A stretch of 64,000 nucleotides of DNA from JAPPLB01 sp965204095 (lineage in GTDB: Bacteria > Acidobacteriota > Terriglobia > Bryobacterales > UBA6623), in assembly GCA_965204095.1 (NCBI GenBank), contig OZ241991.1, positions 5,518,001-5,582,000 of the forward strand, written 5' to 3'. The notes beneath the pieces are model-generated. The model ran no database searches, was not told the origin of the DNA, and saw only the letters and a program-made list of their open reading frames with translations. Shown here one piece after another: positions 1-8,042 of the stretch (the first letter of the stretch is position 1; each line of letters starts with the position of its first letter). The position numbers were made by a program, and so were the translations under genes.

Positions 1-179
1 AGAGCGGCGGTCGGCCCGTGCGAGTGTTCTACGCCTTCGACCCGCGACGAACGGTAATTCTGCTGATCGGAGGCGACAAGACGGGGGATGACCGGTTCTA
101 TGAGCGGTTCGTCCCGCTGGCCGACAGGCTCTATGACGAGCATTTGCAGGAGTTGAAAGAGGAAGGGCTGATCGAATGA
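1..179 (+). CDS. HigB/RelE-type toxin, C-terminal part (5' end outside window)
   Basis: The open frame enters at base 3 and ends at TGA 177-179. The visible 58 residues contain VFYAFDPRR, LIGGDKTGDD, FYERFVPLADRLYDEHL and end EEGLIE. This is the typical C-terminus of phage Gp49-like (DUF891) HigB toxins, which in this superfamily are mRNA interferases. The stop overlaps the start of the downstream XRE gene (ATGA at 176-179), the usual toxin-first HigBA order with translational coupling. The N-terminus lies outside the window, so completeness and activity cannot be judged. Confidence 0.85.
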   Translation, partial: SGGRPVRVFYAFDPRRTVILLIGGDKTGDDRFYERFVPLADRLYDEHLQELKEEGLIE

Positions 180-511
180 GCGGGAGAAATGCTTTCGACG
201 AATTGAAGAAGGACTTTACGCCGGAGCGCCTTGCGCGCGTCGACGCGCGCAAGGCCGAGCTTCGTGCGGCCATGCCGCTCCATGAGCTGCGGCAGGCACG
301 GGCGATGACCCAAAAGGCCGTCGGCGACGTTCTGAAGGTCAAACAGCCAGCGGTCGCCAAACTGGAGCGGCGCACGGATATGTATGTCTCCAACCTGCGT
401 TCCTATATCGAGGCCATGGGCGGACAGCTGAATATCGTGGCGGAATTTCCGCAGGGCAGCGTGGTCATTACCAATTTCTCCGAGGCCGGGGAAGAAGCAA
501 AACCAGCTTGA
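176..511 (+). CDS. HigA-type XRE antitoxin
   Basis: 111 residues. The middle contains a Cro/C1-type helix-turn-helix: LHELRQARAMTQKAVGDVL followed by KQPAVAKLERR. The C-terminal part (RSYIEAMGGQLNIVAEFP) is the strand-forming tail usual in antitoxins paired with Gp49-like toxins. The start ATG overlaps the toxin stop by 4 nt, so the pair is one operon. Family knowledge: such antitoxins neutralise the partner and repress their own promoter. That promoter lies outside this window. Confidence 0.88.
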   Translation: MSGRNAFDELKKDFTPERLARVDARKAELRAAMPLHELRQARAMTQKAVGDVLKVKQPAVAKLERRTDMYVSNLRSYIEAMGGQLNIVAEFPQGSVVITNFSEAGEEAKPA

Positions 512-574
512 CCGGGCTGGAGCGATGTCCTCGCTGGTGTGCAGTATCCCGCACTTCCAGCTGATCAACGCGCG

Positions 575-646
575 CCACGAGCAGGCCTCGACCGCCTGCT
601 GCACAACAGCCACATCGTCAACATCCTCGGGAACAGCTGCCGGATG
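575..646 (+). pseudogene. IS21-family IstB ATPase, C-terminal scrap
   Basis: A short plus-strand frame reads GLDRLLHNSHIVNILGNSCR, which matches the conserved IstB C-terminus (LDRLLHHS...NI.GESYR). Everything upstream of it (ATP-binding core) is missing and no start codon serves it. It is best read as a remnant of an IS21-type insertion next to the HigBA module. A separate IstA scrap lies at 34 kb. Confidence 0.6.
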
Positions 647-760
647 AGTGCTCACCAGAGGCTGTGGCGTTCCCCATCAACGCATCTTGGTGACCGCGCT
701 GTTCGCCCTGATGGAGAAGCTCTACGTGATCCAGCGGGCCGGCCGATCTACAGGCCGGCT

Positions 761-958
761 TCACCGCGCAACGCCTTCGGGGGTGATCCCCTCGCTGAAG
801 TGTGCTTCGAGGCGAGCGGCCTGCTCGTCGGTCAGGACGGCCGCGCCCTCGGCGGCCACGATCGCCTCGATCTCATCCGCCGTGGCGTCAGGGGGAATGA
901 TGGGTACCGAAACGGGCTCGCCGTCCTCTCCGATGCGCTCCTGGTAGGTGATCTTCAT
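761..958 (-). CDS. small acidic hypothetical protein
   Basis: 65 residues on the minus strand, beginning MKITYQERIGEDGEPVSVP and ending EGITPEGVAR. A strong Shine-Dalgarno (GGGAGGAA) lies about 9 nt before the ATG, which supports this start. The composition is acidic and Ala-rich, with no membrane segment and no family I recognise. A scrap of a related sequence (GEQAARLESHFSEGGDP) is found at 1623-1691 on the opposite strand, so this is a repeated accessory gene. It has no operon partner. Confidence 0.5.
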   Translation of the reverse strand: MKITYQERIGEDGEPVSVPIIPPDATADEIEAIVAAEGAAVLTDEQAARLEAHFSEGITPEGVAR

Positions 959-1297
959 AGCTGGTTCCTCCCGGCTCTGATTCTAGTCCTCGACACCGCC
1001 CGCTGCAGCACAGCTCCGCTTGCCCTTGTTGTTGAGGAGACGGAAAACCCTTTCGCCATCCGGGTTTTCCGGTAATGACTCAACCACAGCAGCGAGGGTT
1101 TCACCCTCTGGGAGGGGCTGAAATACAGGGTTGATGCGCGCAATTCGTCCGTGCAATTTGACGCCGCGTGATCGACTCGCGGAGGCGGAAATTGTCGATC
1201 CATCCGGCTCCGGGACCTTGCCGCCGTTTCCTCGCCCGCTTGGCCGATCTTATCCACGACGGCTGGCCGTCCACATCGACCGTGCTGCGCACGTCGT
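959..1297. other. intergenic, no supported gene
   Basis: Short overlapping frames occur on both strands, but none has a convincing ribosome-binding site, domain or conserved composition. I see nothing assignable here. Confidence 0.5.
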
Positions 1298-1537
1298 TCA
1301 TTTGTTCAAGACAACTACATTCACGGGTTCAGCCACATCCACGGTTCCGTCCACATCCAACACCTCTACGTAGCACGGGTTGAATCTCGCCCCGCACTGC
1401 GAATCTTGTGCCCGCACGACCGGTTGCACCGAGCAGGCTCCTTGCAATGCCAGCATCGCAAGCGATACCGCGATTACGCCGAATACCACCCGGCTGTACC
1501 AGTCCGCCAGGAATCCGTCTTGTCTGGTTGTCATCAC
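1298..1537 (-). CDS. small membrane-anchored or exported protein
   Basis: 79 residues. The N-terminus is short and is followed by one hydrophobic stretch, YSRVVFGVIAVSLAMLAL. The remaining exterior-type segment contains CGARFNPCYVEVLDVDG and ends VNVVVLNK. A GAGAGTGAG sequence precedes the double ATG at 1532-1537. The pattern (one TM helix, then a Cys pair, then V-rich strands) recurs in small exported proteins of unknown function. No operon partner is visible. Confidence 0.55.
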   Translation of the reverse strand: MMTTRQDGFLADWYSRVVFGVIAVSLAMLALQGACSVQPVVRAQDSQCGARFNPCYVEVLDVDGTVDVAEPVNVVVLNK

Positions 1538-1622
1538 TCACTCTCTTTTGCAGAAGTTGTACCGCCCCTGATTGCTGGGCAAGATACCACCCACCCTACT
1601 CGATCTGCCAGTTTCTGCACCA

Positions 1623-1691
1623 GGCGTGGCCGTCATCAGCGGCGAGCAGGCCGCTCGGCTCGAATCGCACTTCAGCGAAGGCGGCGATCCG
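1623..1691 (+). pseudogene. fragment related to the 761-958 small protein
   Basis: A plus-strand frame reads GVAVISGEQAARLESHFSEG, close to the C-terminal part of the 65-residue protein encoded at 761-958 (GAAVLTDEQAARLEAHFSEG). It has no start codon of its own and is cut off by the integrase-like scrap that follows. Confidence 0.5.
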
Positions 1692-1797
1692 CTATCGACG
1701 CAGCGATCTGTTCGAGCACGGTCGCCGGCTCATGGACGACGGGACGACGACTTGGCTGATGCGGGTCAGGAGTCCGAGAAGGTGGAACCGGTCGGTT
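1684..1797 (+). pseudogene. tyrosine recombinase (phage-type integrase) extreme C-terminal scrap
   Basis: The frame reads AIRYRRSDLFEHGRRLMDDG, resembling the tail of phage-type integrases (AYxRSDLFEKRRxLMxxWA). The catalytic domain is absent. The identification rests on about 20 residues, so it is tentative. It does fit the IS and phage scraps on either side. Confidence 0.4.
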
Positions 1798-2008
1798 GAT
1801 GCACCGCGCCCTCGGCGGCTCTCTCGGGCCTTGCCGCCAGGGATGCCTTGGGAAGGGAGCAAACGCCGGTTGCGCCCTGGCACGATTCTGTATGCTGTCA
1901 CTTGGCGGATCGAGCTCACGGAGATTCGCCCACTCGATGCGACGCCGATGGCGCGGATCAGCCGCCGACCAGCCGTACCGCGGCCGTTCGGCACGGAGGG
2001 GGCTGTTC

Positions 2009-2479
2009 ATGGCGCTGTTCGACATTGACGAACGAGGACGAGGACACCCGGTCGACGAACTCACTCACGAAGATGAATTCAATCGCGTATGGCTCTCGTT
2101 GCCCGAGCACGTGAGGGATGACATTGAGGAAGCCATACACCGTCGTCTGGACACGCTGATTCATCACCCGGATCCAAACTGGGGATCGATCACGAACATC
2201 TCGATCGAAGGCGGCAAACTCAACCCGTCGACCGGACTCAGGGGCGACTGGAGGGGAACGGTTTTCCAGCCGCTATACGACGATTTCCTCGACGAAGCCT
2301 CGGCGGGGATGTTTTACGGGAACGTGTGGAAGAAGGTGATCGTCGATAGGACGGAAACATGGATCGGTATTCGTCAAAACGATGAGAATCCGACTTTCCC
2401 GAATCGTCGAATCACACTTGCGGGAAAGACGTATTTTCTGCCTGGGCCGGATCCAGCAGGCTCCGCTCAAGCGACTTGA
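2009..2479 (+). CDS. hypothetical protein, 156 aa
   Basis: The ATG at 2009 follows GGAGGGGG by 5 nt, which decides this start over longer frames. The protein begins MALFDIDERGRGHPVDEL, has an acidic segment (LPEHVRDDIEEAIHRRLDTL) and a C-terminal half rich in W, G and aromatic residues (GDWRGTVFQPLYDDFLDEA, MFYGNVWKKVIVDRTETW). It has no signal peptide or membrane helix, and I do not recognise the family. The even composition and good SD suggest a real gene. It is monocistronic as far as visible. Confidence 0.55.
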   Translation: MALFDIDERGRGHPVDELTHEDEFNRVWLSLPEHVRDDIEEAIHRRLDTLIHHPDPNWGSITNISIEGGKLNPSTGLRGDWRGTVFQPLYDDFLDEASAGMFYGNVWKKVIVDRTETWIGIRQNDENPTFPNRRITLAGKTYFLPGPDPAGSAQAT

Positions 2480-2728
2480 GATGTCCGCAACTGAGCATCT
2501 TCGTTCGCGCCGTCGAGCCACTCGCTGAACCAGCGGGGTTCGATGACCGCCGGCTGTCGATGGTGGAGGTCTTCGAGCTCGGGAGAGGCCGCGGTCGTGA
2601 TGACGGTGAAGGTCTCGAGCGGCCCGCCGCCCGGATCCCAGCGCTCCCTGAGCGCGGCGAACGACAGCGGGGAGCCGTCCGCCGGCGGCATGGCCTGCGG
2701 CCCGGCCGCGACTATACTGTTGGGCGGC

Positions 2729-3298
2729 ATGGCCGAGGAGTTCCGCACCGCACCGTCTTCTGCGCTCGCGCGCGCCTCCCGCGCCTGTCCGCTGCTCGAA
2801 AATCAAAGCGACCGGGAAGCCTGGGCCGCCTGCTGCTCGCGGCGATTTCTGCCCCTGGCCCGGCGCGTCGCAGGCGACAACGACCTCGCCGAGGACATCC
2901 TTCAGGAAAGCTGGGTGCGGGTCCTGGAGCACGTTTGCGAATACCGTGGCGGCTCCCCGGCCTGCTCCTGGGTCCGCGCCATCGTCCACCATTGCGCGCT
3001 TGATCTGAGCCGCCAACGCCGACCGGACGGCGACGAGTCGCTCGCCGACATCGAGGATCCCTCCCTGGACCCTGCGGCGCGGGCCGAGCAACGCCGGCTT
3101 CTGGTGCTGCTTCGCGAAATGGTCGCCGTGCTGCCCGCCGCCTACCGCGAGGTCTGCGAACTGCGTTACGGACAGGACCTCTCCACCGCCGAGACCGCCC
3201 GCCGCCTCGGCATCTCCCCCTCCAACGTCGCCACCCGCCTCGACCGCGCCGTCAGGATGCTCCGAAGGCGCCTCGGCGCCCGCCTGCACAGCACTTGA
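2729..3298 (+). CDS. ECF-type RNA polymerase sigma factor
   Basis: 189 residues from the ATG at 2729. Region 2 is visible as DLAEDILQESWVRVLEH, followed by WVRAIVHHCALDLSRQRR. A variable acidic linker (SLADIEDPSLDPAARAEQ) separates it from region 4, where the helix-turn-helix reads STAETARRLGISPSNVATRL and then RAVRMLRRRLG. Order and length fit a short sigma-70 family member with only regions 2 and 4. These direct RNA polymerase to a small promoter set and are normally held by an anti-sigma factor. No anti-sigma factor is recognisable nearby. The membrane protein at 3637 is a conceivable but unproven partner. Confidence 0.85.
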   Translation: MAEEFRTAPSSALARASRACPLLENQSDREAWAACCSRRFLPLARRVAGDNDLAEDILQESWVRVLEHVCEYRGGSPACSWVRAIVHHCALDLSRQRRPDGDESLADIEDPSLDPAARAEQRRLLVLLREMVAVLPAAYREVCELRYGQDLSTAETARRLGISPSNVATRLDRAVRMLRRRLGARLHST

Positions 3299-3636
3299 AA
3301 AAAAAGTTGTGATCGTTGGCTGTCTCGACAGTCTTAGTAAGTAGAGGGACAGATCGGCGACGGACTCGATGGCGACCTCGGAGGATGCAAGGGCATCGGG
3401 CGTCTTCGCCGCGTCCTTCGAGCAGGATCGATCATGAAGACGAAGGAACGGAACGCGGCGTCAAGTCTCGGAGTTCCCCTTTTCCTGCCGGCGATCGGCT
3501 TGGGCGCCGCGCGAAGCGATCGAGCTCGCCGAGCGATTCCGGCCCGGCGGCGGCATCCACAGGGGGCTTGCCCGGCGCACGGCTGCCGAGGAGATGATCG
3601 GGCTGCTGCGAGAGTGCGAGGCAACGGAGGCTGCCC
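3299..3636. other. intergenic, no supported gene
   Basis: About 340 bp after the sigma factor. One plus frame (PREAIELAERFRPGGG then RTAAEEMIGLLRECEA) looks coding-like but has no usable start. It may be the tail of a decayed gene. Nothing else is assignable. Confidence 0.4.
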
Positions 3637-3918
3637 ATGGATCTGATAGCTGATCTACTGCTGGGTCTGGCGCTGATGGCTGCGACGTTCGGGTCGGCCG
3701 GGCTGATCCTGGGAGTCGCGGCCATGGGCATGGCCGCGATCGGCGAGGCGCTCATCGCGCGTGGCTGGTCGGGTGGGCTCGGCGTCCGGGCGCGTGTTGG
3801 CGAATGGACTGCTGCGGGCCGTGGTGAGAGACCAATGGCTTGCTGGAGCAACTTTTTTCGGGATCGCACCCCGTCGCGGGCGCACATCGAGGAAATCAGA
3901 GTGGGAAGAGGCGTCTAG
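3637..3918 (+). CDS. small inner-membrane protein
   Basis: 93 residues. GGAGG lies 7 nt before the ATG. The N-terminal 45 residues form one long or two closely spaced hydrophobic helices (MDLIADLLLGLALMAATFG, then GLILGVAAMGMAAIGEALI). The rest is basic and cytoplasmic in character (RDRTPSRAHIEEIRVGRG). No family recognised. It lies 340 bp behind the sigma factor on the same strand. Confidence 0.45.
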   Translation: MDLIADLLLGLALMAATFGSAGLILGVAAMGMAAIGEALIARGWSGGLGVRARVGEWTAAGRGERPMACWSNFFRDRTPSRAHIEEIRVGRGV

Positions 3919-3937
3919 CGGATTTCCTCCTCGGTGA

Positions 3938-4243
3938 TCAAAACAGCTCGCTCTCCGGCACCGCGAGCAGGACGTCCGCATCGTCGATAACGTCGAGCGA
4001 GGCCGCATCCAGTTCTTCTATCCCCGCCGCGTCCGCAAGCCGGTGACACAAGCCCTCCAGTGCTGCGGCTTCCGCCGGCAGCCAGCCGTCGAAGCCTGGC
4101 AGCGCCCCCGCGGCGGCCGCGAGACGAGTCTGTAGGGGCGCTCCGGATTTGTGAGAACTGGAAACAGGCCCGCTCTCACCGGCCAGACCCTGGTGCGGCG
4201 TTGCACTTCCCCATCGCTCCCTCACCGCTGTGCGATCGCGCAT
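3938..4243 (-). CDS. hypothetical protein (uncertain)
   Basis: 101 residues on the minus strand. The C-terminal two thirds look coding-like: helical, Ala/Leu/Asp-rich (LAAAAGALPGFDGWL, EELDAASLDVIDDADVLL). The N-terminal third is low-quality and no Shine-Dalgarno precedes the ATG, so the real start may be internal or the gene may be decayed. No family recognised. Confidence 0.3.
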   Translation of the reverse strand: MRDRTAVRERWGSATPHQGLAGESGPVSSSHKSGAPLQTRLAAAAGALPGFDGWLPAEAAALEGLCHRLADAAGIEELDAASLDVIDDADVLLAVPESELF

Positions 4244-4377
4244 AGCGCTGGTTCAGCTTCTCAATACAGCGTAATCGGCACCGGCGCTGTTCGCCCTTGC
4301 CGCAGTTTCCGCCGTCAGTGCCGCTGCGCATCCCTCGCCGAGGGGCTTGCGCCTGTCCCTTGTCCGTCCTCTGTCAA

Positions 4378-4426
4378 GGGTTCTCCGCTTTCCGCCAGGT
4401 ACGGGCGAGCGGAAAGCTCCCAACCC
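4378..4426 (+). promoter_or_regulatory. array leader stem-loop, copy 1
   Basis: Inner arms GCTTTCCGC (4387-4395) and GCGGAAAGC (4409-4417) can form a 9-bp perfect stem with a 13-nt loop. The flanking GGGTT and AACCC can add an outer 5-bp stem. The Shine-Dalgarno and ATG of the zinc-ribbon gene follow, with 31 nt between the hairpin and the start. This is the first of 16 copies of the same element in the window. Confidence 0.8.
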
Positions 4427-4448
4427 TTACATCGCGGAGGATTCCAGC

Positions 4449-4706
4449 ATGTCCAACATCGTCATCGTCACGCCCGGACCGGTATCTCAAGAGTGGGAAA
4501 TGATCTGCCCCGGATGCCGACAAGACGACCGCATTCACATCCAGGCCACCGTTACGGTCCTTCTCACCCCTCGCGGCACCGAAGAAGTCGATTGCGACAC
4601 CGAATGGGACGACGCCAGCATCGCGCAGTGCCGCCATTGCGATCACACCGCAACCGTCCGCGACTTCTGCGACGCCTTCTCTTCACTCCGCAGCGGCGGC
4701 CGCTAG
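4449..4706 (+). CDS. zinc-ribbon accessory protein
   Basis: 85 residues, starting at the ATG after a GGAGG. Two cysteine knuckles, ICPGC near residue 20 and QCRHC near residue 60, flank a strand region (ATVTVLLTPRGTEE) and an acidic segment (DCDTEWDDAS). Together they look like one four-cysteine zinc ribbon. Similar small proteins occur on plasmids and ICEs without known function. It is the first gene behind the repeated leader. No catalytic residues are apparent, so a nucleic-acid or protein-binding role is only inference. Confidence 0.7.
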   Translation: MSNIVIVTPGPVSQEWEMICPGCRQDDRIHIQATVTVLLTPRGTEEVDCDTEWDDASIAQCRHCDHTATVRDFCDAFSSLRSGGR

Positions 4707-4766
4707 GCCGCCGTCCCCTTCCCCCGGCCGTATTCCGGCTGCACTGATCTCTGCTTCCCCTGTCGC

Positions 4767-4814
4767 GGGTTCTCCGCTTTCCGCCAGGTCGAGCGAGCGG
4801 AAAGCTCCCAACCC
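4767..4814 (+). promoter_or_regulatory. array leader stem-loop, copy 2
   Basis: Arms at 4776-4784 and 4797-4805 with a 12-nt loop, outer GGGTT/AACCC. It lies 32 nt before the ATG of the 178-residue gene at 4838. Confidence 0.8.
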
Positions 4815-4837
4815 CAACCGACAGGAGGACACCCTTC

Positions 4838-5374
4838 ATGAGTGCTTACGTAGTCACCCCGGCGCACATCGCCACGTGCGCGAAGATCATCCGGGAGATC
4901 ATCTTCCATTCCGACAAGAACCCGCCCAGCGACAGCGACGTTCGCATGAACCTCGCCATGGCCAACGTCATCAGCGTCGCCTTCCGCTACGGCCCGCAAG
5001 GACGGCGCGCCTACGCCTCGATCTTCAACTCCATCCTCGGCCAGCTCGACGACGCCGGCTGGGACACCAGCGGCGTCGATCACCCCGAAGGCGTCAGCGA
5101 CATCAACGCAGCCTGCTTCGACGAGGGCTACACCGTCAGCGACTACCTTCGCGACTGCCGTTCCGCCGAGCCGCGCCGCTACTCCCACGCCGAGGCCTGC
5201 GAGTACCTCTCTTGCCTCAACTACCAGTCGTGCGAACCGCCGAACTGGCCCGACAGCAAGGTGCGGATGTGGATTCTCGAATCCAAGTCCTATCTCGCCA
5301 GCCGGCTCGCCAAGCAGGTGCTCGGCGACCGCCACGTCTGGGAAGTCCGCGAGCCCGCCGACGAGGCCGCCTGA
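4838..5374 (+). CDS. ICE/plasmid-type hypothetical protein, 178 aa
   Basis: The ATG follows AGGAGGA. The sequence is soluble and helical, with FHSDKNPPSDSDVRMNL near the start. A conserved-looking C-terminal block (YLSCLNYQSCEPPNWPDS, then SKSYLASRLAKQVLG) resembles hypothetical proteins I associate with integrative elements. No signal peptide, membrane helix or catalytic motif is seen. A perfect terminator hairpin and then a group II intron follow immediately. It carries its own leader, like other genes of the array. Confidence 0.65.
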   Translation: MSAYVVTPAHIATCAKIIREIIFHSDKNPPSDSDVRMNLAMANVISVAFRYGPQGRRAYASIFNSILGQLDDAGWDTSGVDHPEGVSDINAACFDEGYTVSDYLRDCRSAEPRRYSHAEACEYLSCLNYQSCEPPNWPDSKVRMWILESKSYLASRLAKQVLGDRHVWEVREPADEAA

Positions 5375-5383
5375 CTCCCTTGC

Positions 5384-5409
5384 TTCCCCGCCGCACACGC
5401 GGCGGGGAA
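5384..5409 (+). terminator. terminator-like hairpin
   Basis: An 11-bp perfect stem, TTCCCCGCCGC and GCGGCGGGGAA, with an ACAC loop, begins 9 nt after the stop of the 4838 gene. The following tract (TCTCTTG) is only partly T-rich. The group II intron begins directly behind it. Confidence 0.7.
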
Positions 5410-5415
5410 TCTCTT

Positions 5416-7292
5416 GTATGCCGAGCATGACCGACAGCTTGGAGGTGCAAGTCCTCCATCCAGCCTGATGGCGGCGAAGGATTAGCGAAGCGCAAGGGCG
5501 TCGTCGCGAGGCGGGGTCTGAAGGAAGCGTGGAGCAAAGCCGCGACCCGATGGACAAGAACCGGATACGAGGCCTACCCGGCCGGACGAGCGAGCAAGTG
5601 ATCGCGAAGTCCATAGCCATCAAGGGCCGGGGTGGTAAATCCGGCGGGGATGCGATGAAGGCGGTCGGTCTTACCTCGGGAGGTCTGCGTCGTGTCCGGA
5701 AGTCCCGGACTGAGCGGGTCCGCAAGGCCCGTGATCGCGGCGCAGAAGTCAGCAGAGGGCATAGTAGTCGGTTCGCCGATGAAGGCCCGAACGACGGACA
5801 GGGTCAGTAGGACGGTACGCTCATGCGGGCCAAGCGGCAGAACATCCAGTTGGAACTGGCCTTGGAGCCGGAGGCGAAGGGTGAAGCCCGGAGCGCCGGA
5901 GCCCAAGGGACCGAAGCCCGCCTGGCGCGTGCCGGACCCGAACGCCCGGCGGCTGGGCAGGGACCGTCGATGGAGACGGTCGTCGAGCCCGGCAATCTGA
6001 AGAAGGCGCTGGCGCGTGTACGGCGCAACAAAGGGGCGCCCGGCATCGACGGCATGAGCGTCGATGAGTTGGGCAATCACCTGAAGGACCACTGGTCCGA
6101 GATCAGGACCCGGCTTCTTGACGGCAGCTACACCCCGCAGCCGGTGCGGCGGGTGGAGATACCGAAGGCGTCGGGCGGCGTTCGCCCGCTCGGCGTGCCC
6201 ACGGTGCTCGACCGCTTTATCCAGCAAGCGGTGATGCAGGTGTTGCAGGGGGAGTGGGACCCCAGCTTCTCGGATGCGAGCTACGGGTTCCGGCCCGGAC
6301 GCTCGGCCCATCAGGCAGTGGGGCGCGCGCAGGACCACATCCGCGCGGGCTTCGACATCGTGGTCGATTTCGATCTGGAGAAGTTCTTCGACCGGGTCAA
6401 TCACGACATTCTGATGGGATTGGTGGCCAGACGGGTGGCCGACAAACGCCTGCTCAGGCTGATCCGCGGCTTTCTGAGCGCGGGCGTGCTGAAAGGTGGG
6501 CTGGTCGGCCCGACTACCAAGGGGACGCCGCAGGGCGGACCGCTTTCGCCCTTGCTGTCGAATCTGATGCTGGATGTGCTGGACAAGGAACTTGAGAAGC
6601 GCAGCCATCGCTTTGTCCGCTATGCAGACGACTGCAATATCTATGTGCGGTCGCGGCGAGCGGGCGAGCGGGTCATGGCGAGCGTGACACGCTTCCTCGC
6701 CCGGCGACTGAAGCTGACGGTGAACGCAGACAAGAGTGCGGTGGGCCGTCCAGCGGTACGGGCTTTCCTGGGCTTCAGTTTTACAGCTAGACCAGCGGTC
6801 AAGCGGCGCATCGCGCCGCAGGCACTCGCTCGGTTCAAAGCGCGGGTCCGGGTACTGACGCGGTGCACGAAGAGCGTCAGTCTCGCCCATCTCGTTGCGG
6901 AGTTGTCTCACTACCTCGTAGGGTGGCGGGGCTACTTCGGTTTCTGTGAGACCCCCTCGGTATTGCACCGCCTAGACTGCTGGATCAGACGGCGGCTTCG
7001 CGCCATCGTCTGGCGACAGTGGAAGCGCGGGTGCACCCGCTTTGCGGCGCTGCGCCGCCATGGCATCGGCAAGGATCTGGCGGCCAAAACCGCTGGCAGT
7101 GCCCACGGCCCTTGGCGGATCAGCAACAGCCCCGCTCTCGCGATCGCCCTATCCAATGCCTTCTTCGCGCACCTCGGCCTCGTCTCTCTCGAAGCCCGCC
7201 ATGCCGCTTAAATCCGTCGAACCGCCGTGTACGGACCCGTATGCACGGTGGTGTGGGAGGGGTGGAGCCGCGAGGCTCCCCCCTATCCCGAT
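5416..7292 (+). mobile_element. group II intron
   Basis: Boundaries are inferred. The 5' end is placed at GTATGCCGAGC (a GTGYG-like start) just after a terminator hairpin. The 3' end is placed at ...CTATCCCGAT. Domain V is visible near 7219-7254, with a stem of ACCGCCGTG against CACGGTGGT. A GC-rich domain VI with a candidate branch A follows (GGAGCC/GGCTCC). The intron-encoded protein lies in the middle, as is normal. The element lies between two genes of the leader-tagged array and does not interrupt a reading frame. Intron class and exon-binding sites were not determined. Confidence 0.8.
5823..7211 (+). CDS. ltrA: group II intron reverse transcriptase/maturase
   Basis: 462 residues. Reverse transcriptase blocks are clear: RRNKGAPGIDGMSVDEL (69-83), YGFRPGRSAHQAV (154-166), VDFDLEKFFDRVNHD (181-195), GTPQGGPLSPLLSNL (234-248) and the catalytic RYADD ending at 270. 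The maturase (X) domain follows (YLVGWRGYFGF, WIRRRLRAIVWRQWKR). No HNH endonuclease domain follows, so mobility would rely on an endonuclease-independent route. Family role: it helps the intron RNA splice and copies it into DNA at the target. The reading frame is intact, so the intron may be functional. Confidence 0.93.
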   Translation: MRAKRQNIQLELALEPEAKGEARSAGAQGTEARLARAGPERPAAGQGPSMETVVEPGNLKKALARVRRNKGAPGIDGMSVDELGNHLKDHWSEIRTRLLDGSYTPQPVRRVEIPKASGGVRPLGVPTVLDRFIQQAVMQVLQGEWDPSFSDASYGFRPGRSAHQAVGRAQDHIRAGFDIVVDFDLEKFFDRVNHDILMGLVARRVADKRLLRLIRGFLSAGVLKGGLVGPTTKGTPQGGPLSPLLSNLMLDVLDKELEKRSHRFVRYADDCNIYVRSRRAGERVMASVTRFLARRLKLTVNADKSAVGRPAVRAFLGFSFTARPAVKRRIAPQALARFKARVRVLTRCTKSVSLAHLVAELSHYLVGWRGYFGFCETPSVLHRLDCWIRRRLRAIVWRQWKRGCTRFAALRRHGIGKDLAAKTAGSAHGPWRISNSPALAIALSNAFFAHLGLVSLEARHAA

Positions 7293-7333
7293 TGCCTTCT
7301 TTCGTCGAGTCCGATCAAGCCTCTTCCTTCGAC

Positions 7334-7382
7334 GGGTTCTCCGCTTTCCGCCAGGGATCAGCGAGCGGAAAGCTCCCAACCC
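7334..7382 (+). promoter_or_regulatory. array leader stem-loop, copy 3
   Basis: Arms at 7343-7351 and 7365-7373, 13-nt loop, outer GGGTT/AACCC. It lies 32 nt before a TTG start. This is the first element after the intron, so the leader belongs to the downstream gene, not to the gene upstream of the intron. Confidence 0.8.
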
Positions 7383-7405
7383 ATTCCCGAAGGAGGACTT
7401 CAGCA

Positions 7406-7741
7406 TTGAAAGCCCAACCCCAGACCATCGATGTGATGTTTCGCAAGTACCGCGACAAGGACGGCGAGATCCTGGCCGTGTTCCCCCACGAGCCCCACGA
7501 CCGCAACGGCTGCTTCGTCACCTGCTATGCGCACGTCGGCCAGCACGGCGGCGCGACGATGGAGCACGTGCTCTCCGCGACCCGGCCGGCGAAGCCCGAC
7601 GAGTACGCCGAGCTGTACCGCGAGCTGCAGGGCATCTACGAGCGGGCGAAGTTCGCCGGCGACGCCGTCCACCAGCTCCGCATCATCCAGCGCCGTTCGG
7701 CCAAGCGTTTCGCCGAAGCTCTCGAGAAAGCGAGGCGATAG
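7406..7741 (+). CDS. ICE/plasmid-type hypothetical protein, TTG start
   Basis: 111 residues from TTG 7406, which sits 9 nt behind AGGAGG. No ATG fits the spacing. Motifs: DVMFRKYRDKDGEILAVFP, a region CFVTCYAHVGQHGGA, and ATRPAKPDEYAELYRELQ, then a basic helical tail. This resembles a widely spread phage/ICE hypothetical family (FRKxxxGxIxAVFP ... CYxHxGQH). Function unknown. It is followed by two closely spaced genes (4 nt and an overlap), giving a three-gene unit ended by a terminator at 8398. Confidence 0.7.
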   Translation: MKAQPQTIDVMFRKYRDKDGEILAVFPHEPHDRNGCFVTCYAHVGQHGGATMEHVLSATRPAKPDEYAELYRELQGIYERAKFAGDAVHQLRIIQRRSAKRFAEALEKARR

Positions 7742-7745
7742 CGCC

Positions 7746-8042
7746 ATGTCCGATCAATTGCACTTCATCCGAGCCGGCAAGGCTCTCGATCCGAAGGCGA
7801 AGGTCTCGATGGTCGAGTGCGGATGCTGCGAGTGTTACCACCGCGAGGACTTCTGGGGCGACTGCCGCAACGATTCGCAGCGCTTCCTGCCGTACGATCC
7901 CACCGACGGCGAGCCGGAGTATGTCTGCGCCGACGGCGAGCACTGGATTACGGATGCCGAGCTGTCGCGCCGCGAGGACGCGCGTGCCGGGGAAGCCGAC
8001 CCGCAACCTCTCAACCCGCAAGAGAAAGGAGCATCAAGATGA
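7746..8042 (+). CDS. Cys-rich hypothetical protein, 98 aa
   Basis: Begins MSDQLHFIRAGKALDPKAK 4 nt after the previous stop. Four clustered cysteines (VECGCCECYHREDFWGDC) and a fifth at YVCADGEHW suggest metal binding. The C-terminal tail is polar. No family recognised. Its last codons overlap the start of the next gene (ATG at 8039), indicating translational coupling. Confidence 0.6.
   Translation: MSDQLHFIRAGKALDPKAKVSMVECGCCECYHREDFWGDCRNDSQRFLPYDPTDGEPEYVCADGEHWITDAELSRREDARAGEADPQPLNPQEKGASR

Noticed and set aside
3316..3646. Small overlapping plus and minus frames after the sigma factor as an anti-sigma gene
   Set aside because: No membrane helix, zinc motif or ribosome-binding site; Arg/Pro/Ser-rich composition.
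5574..6968. 464-codon minus-strand frame
   Set aside because: Antisense of the group II intron reverse transcriptase; Arg/His/Pro-rich, no domain.
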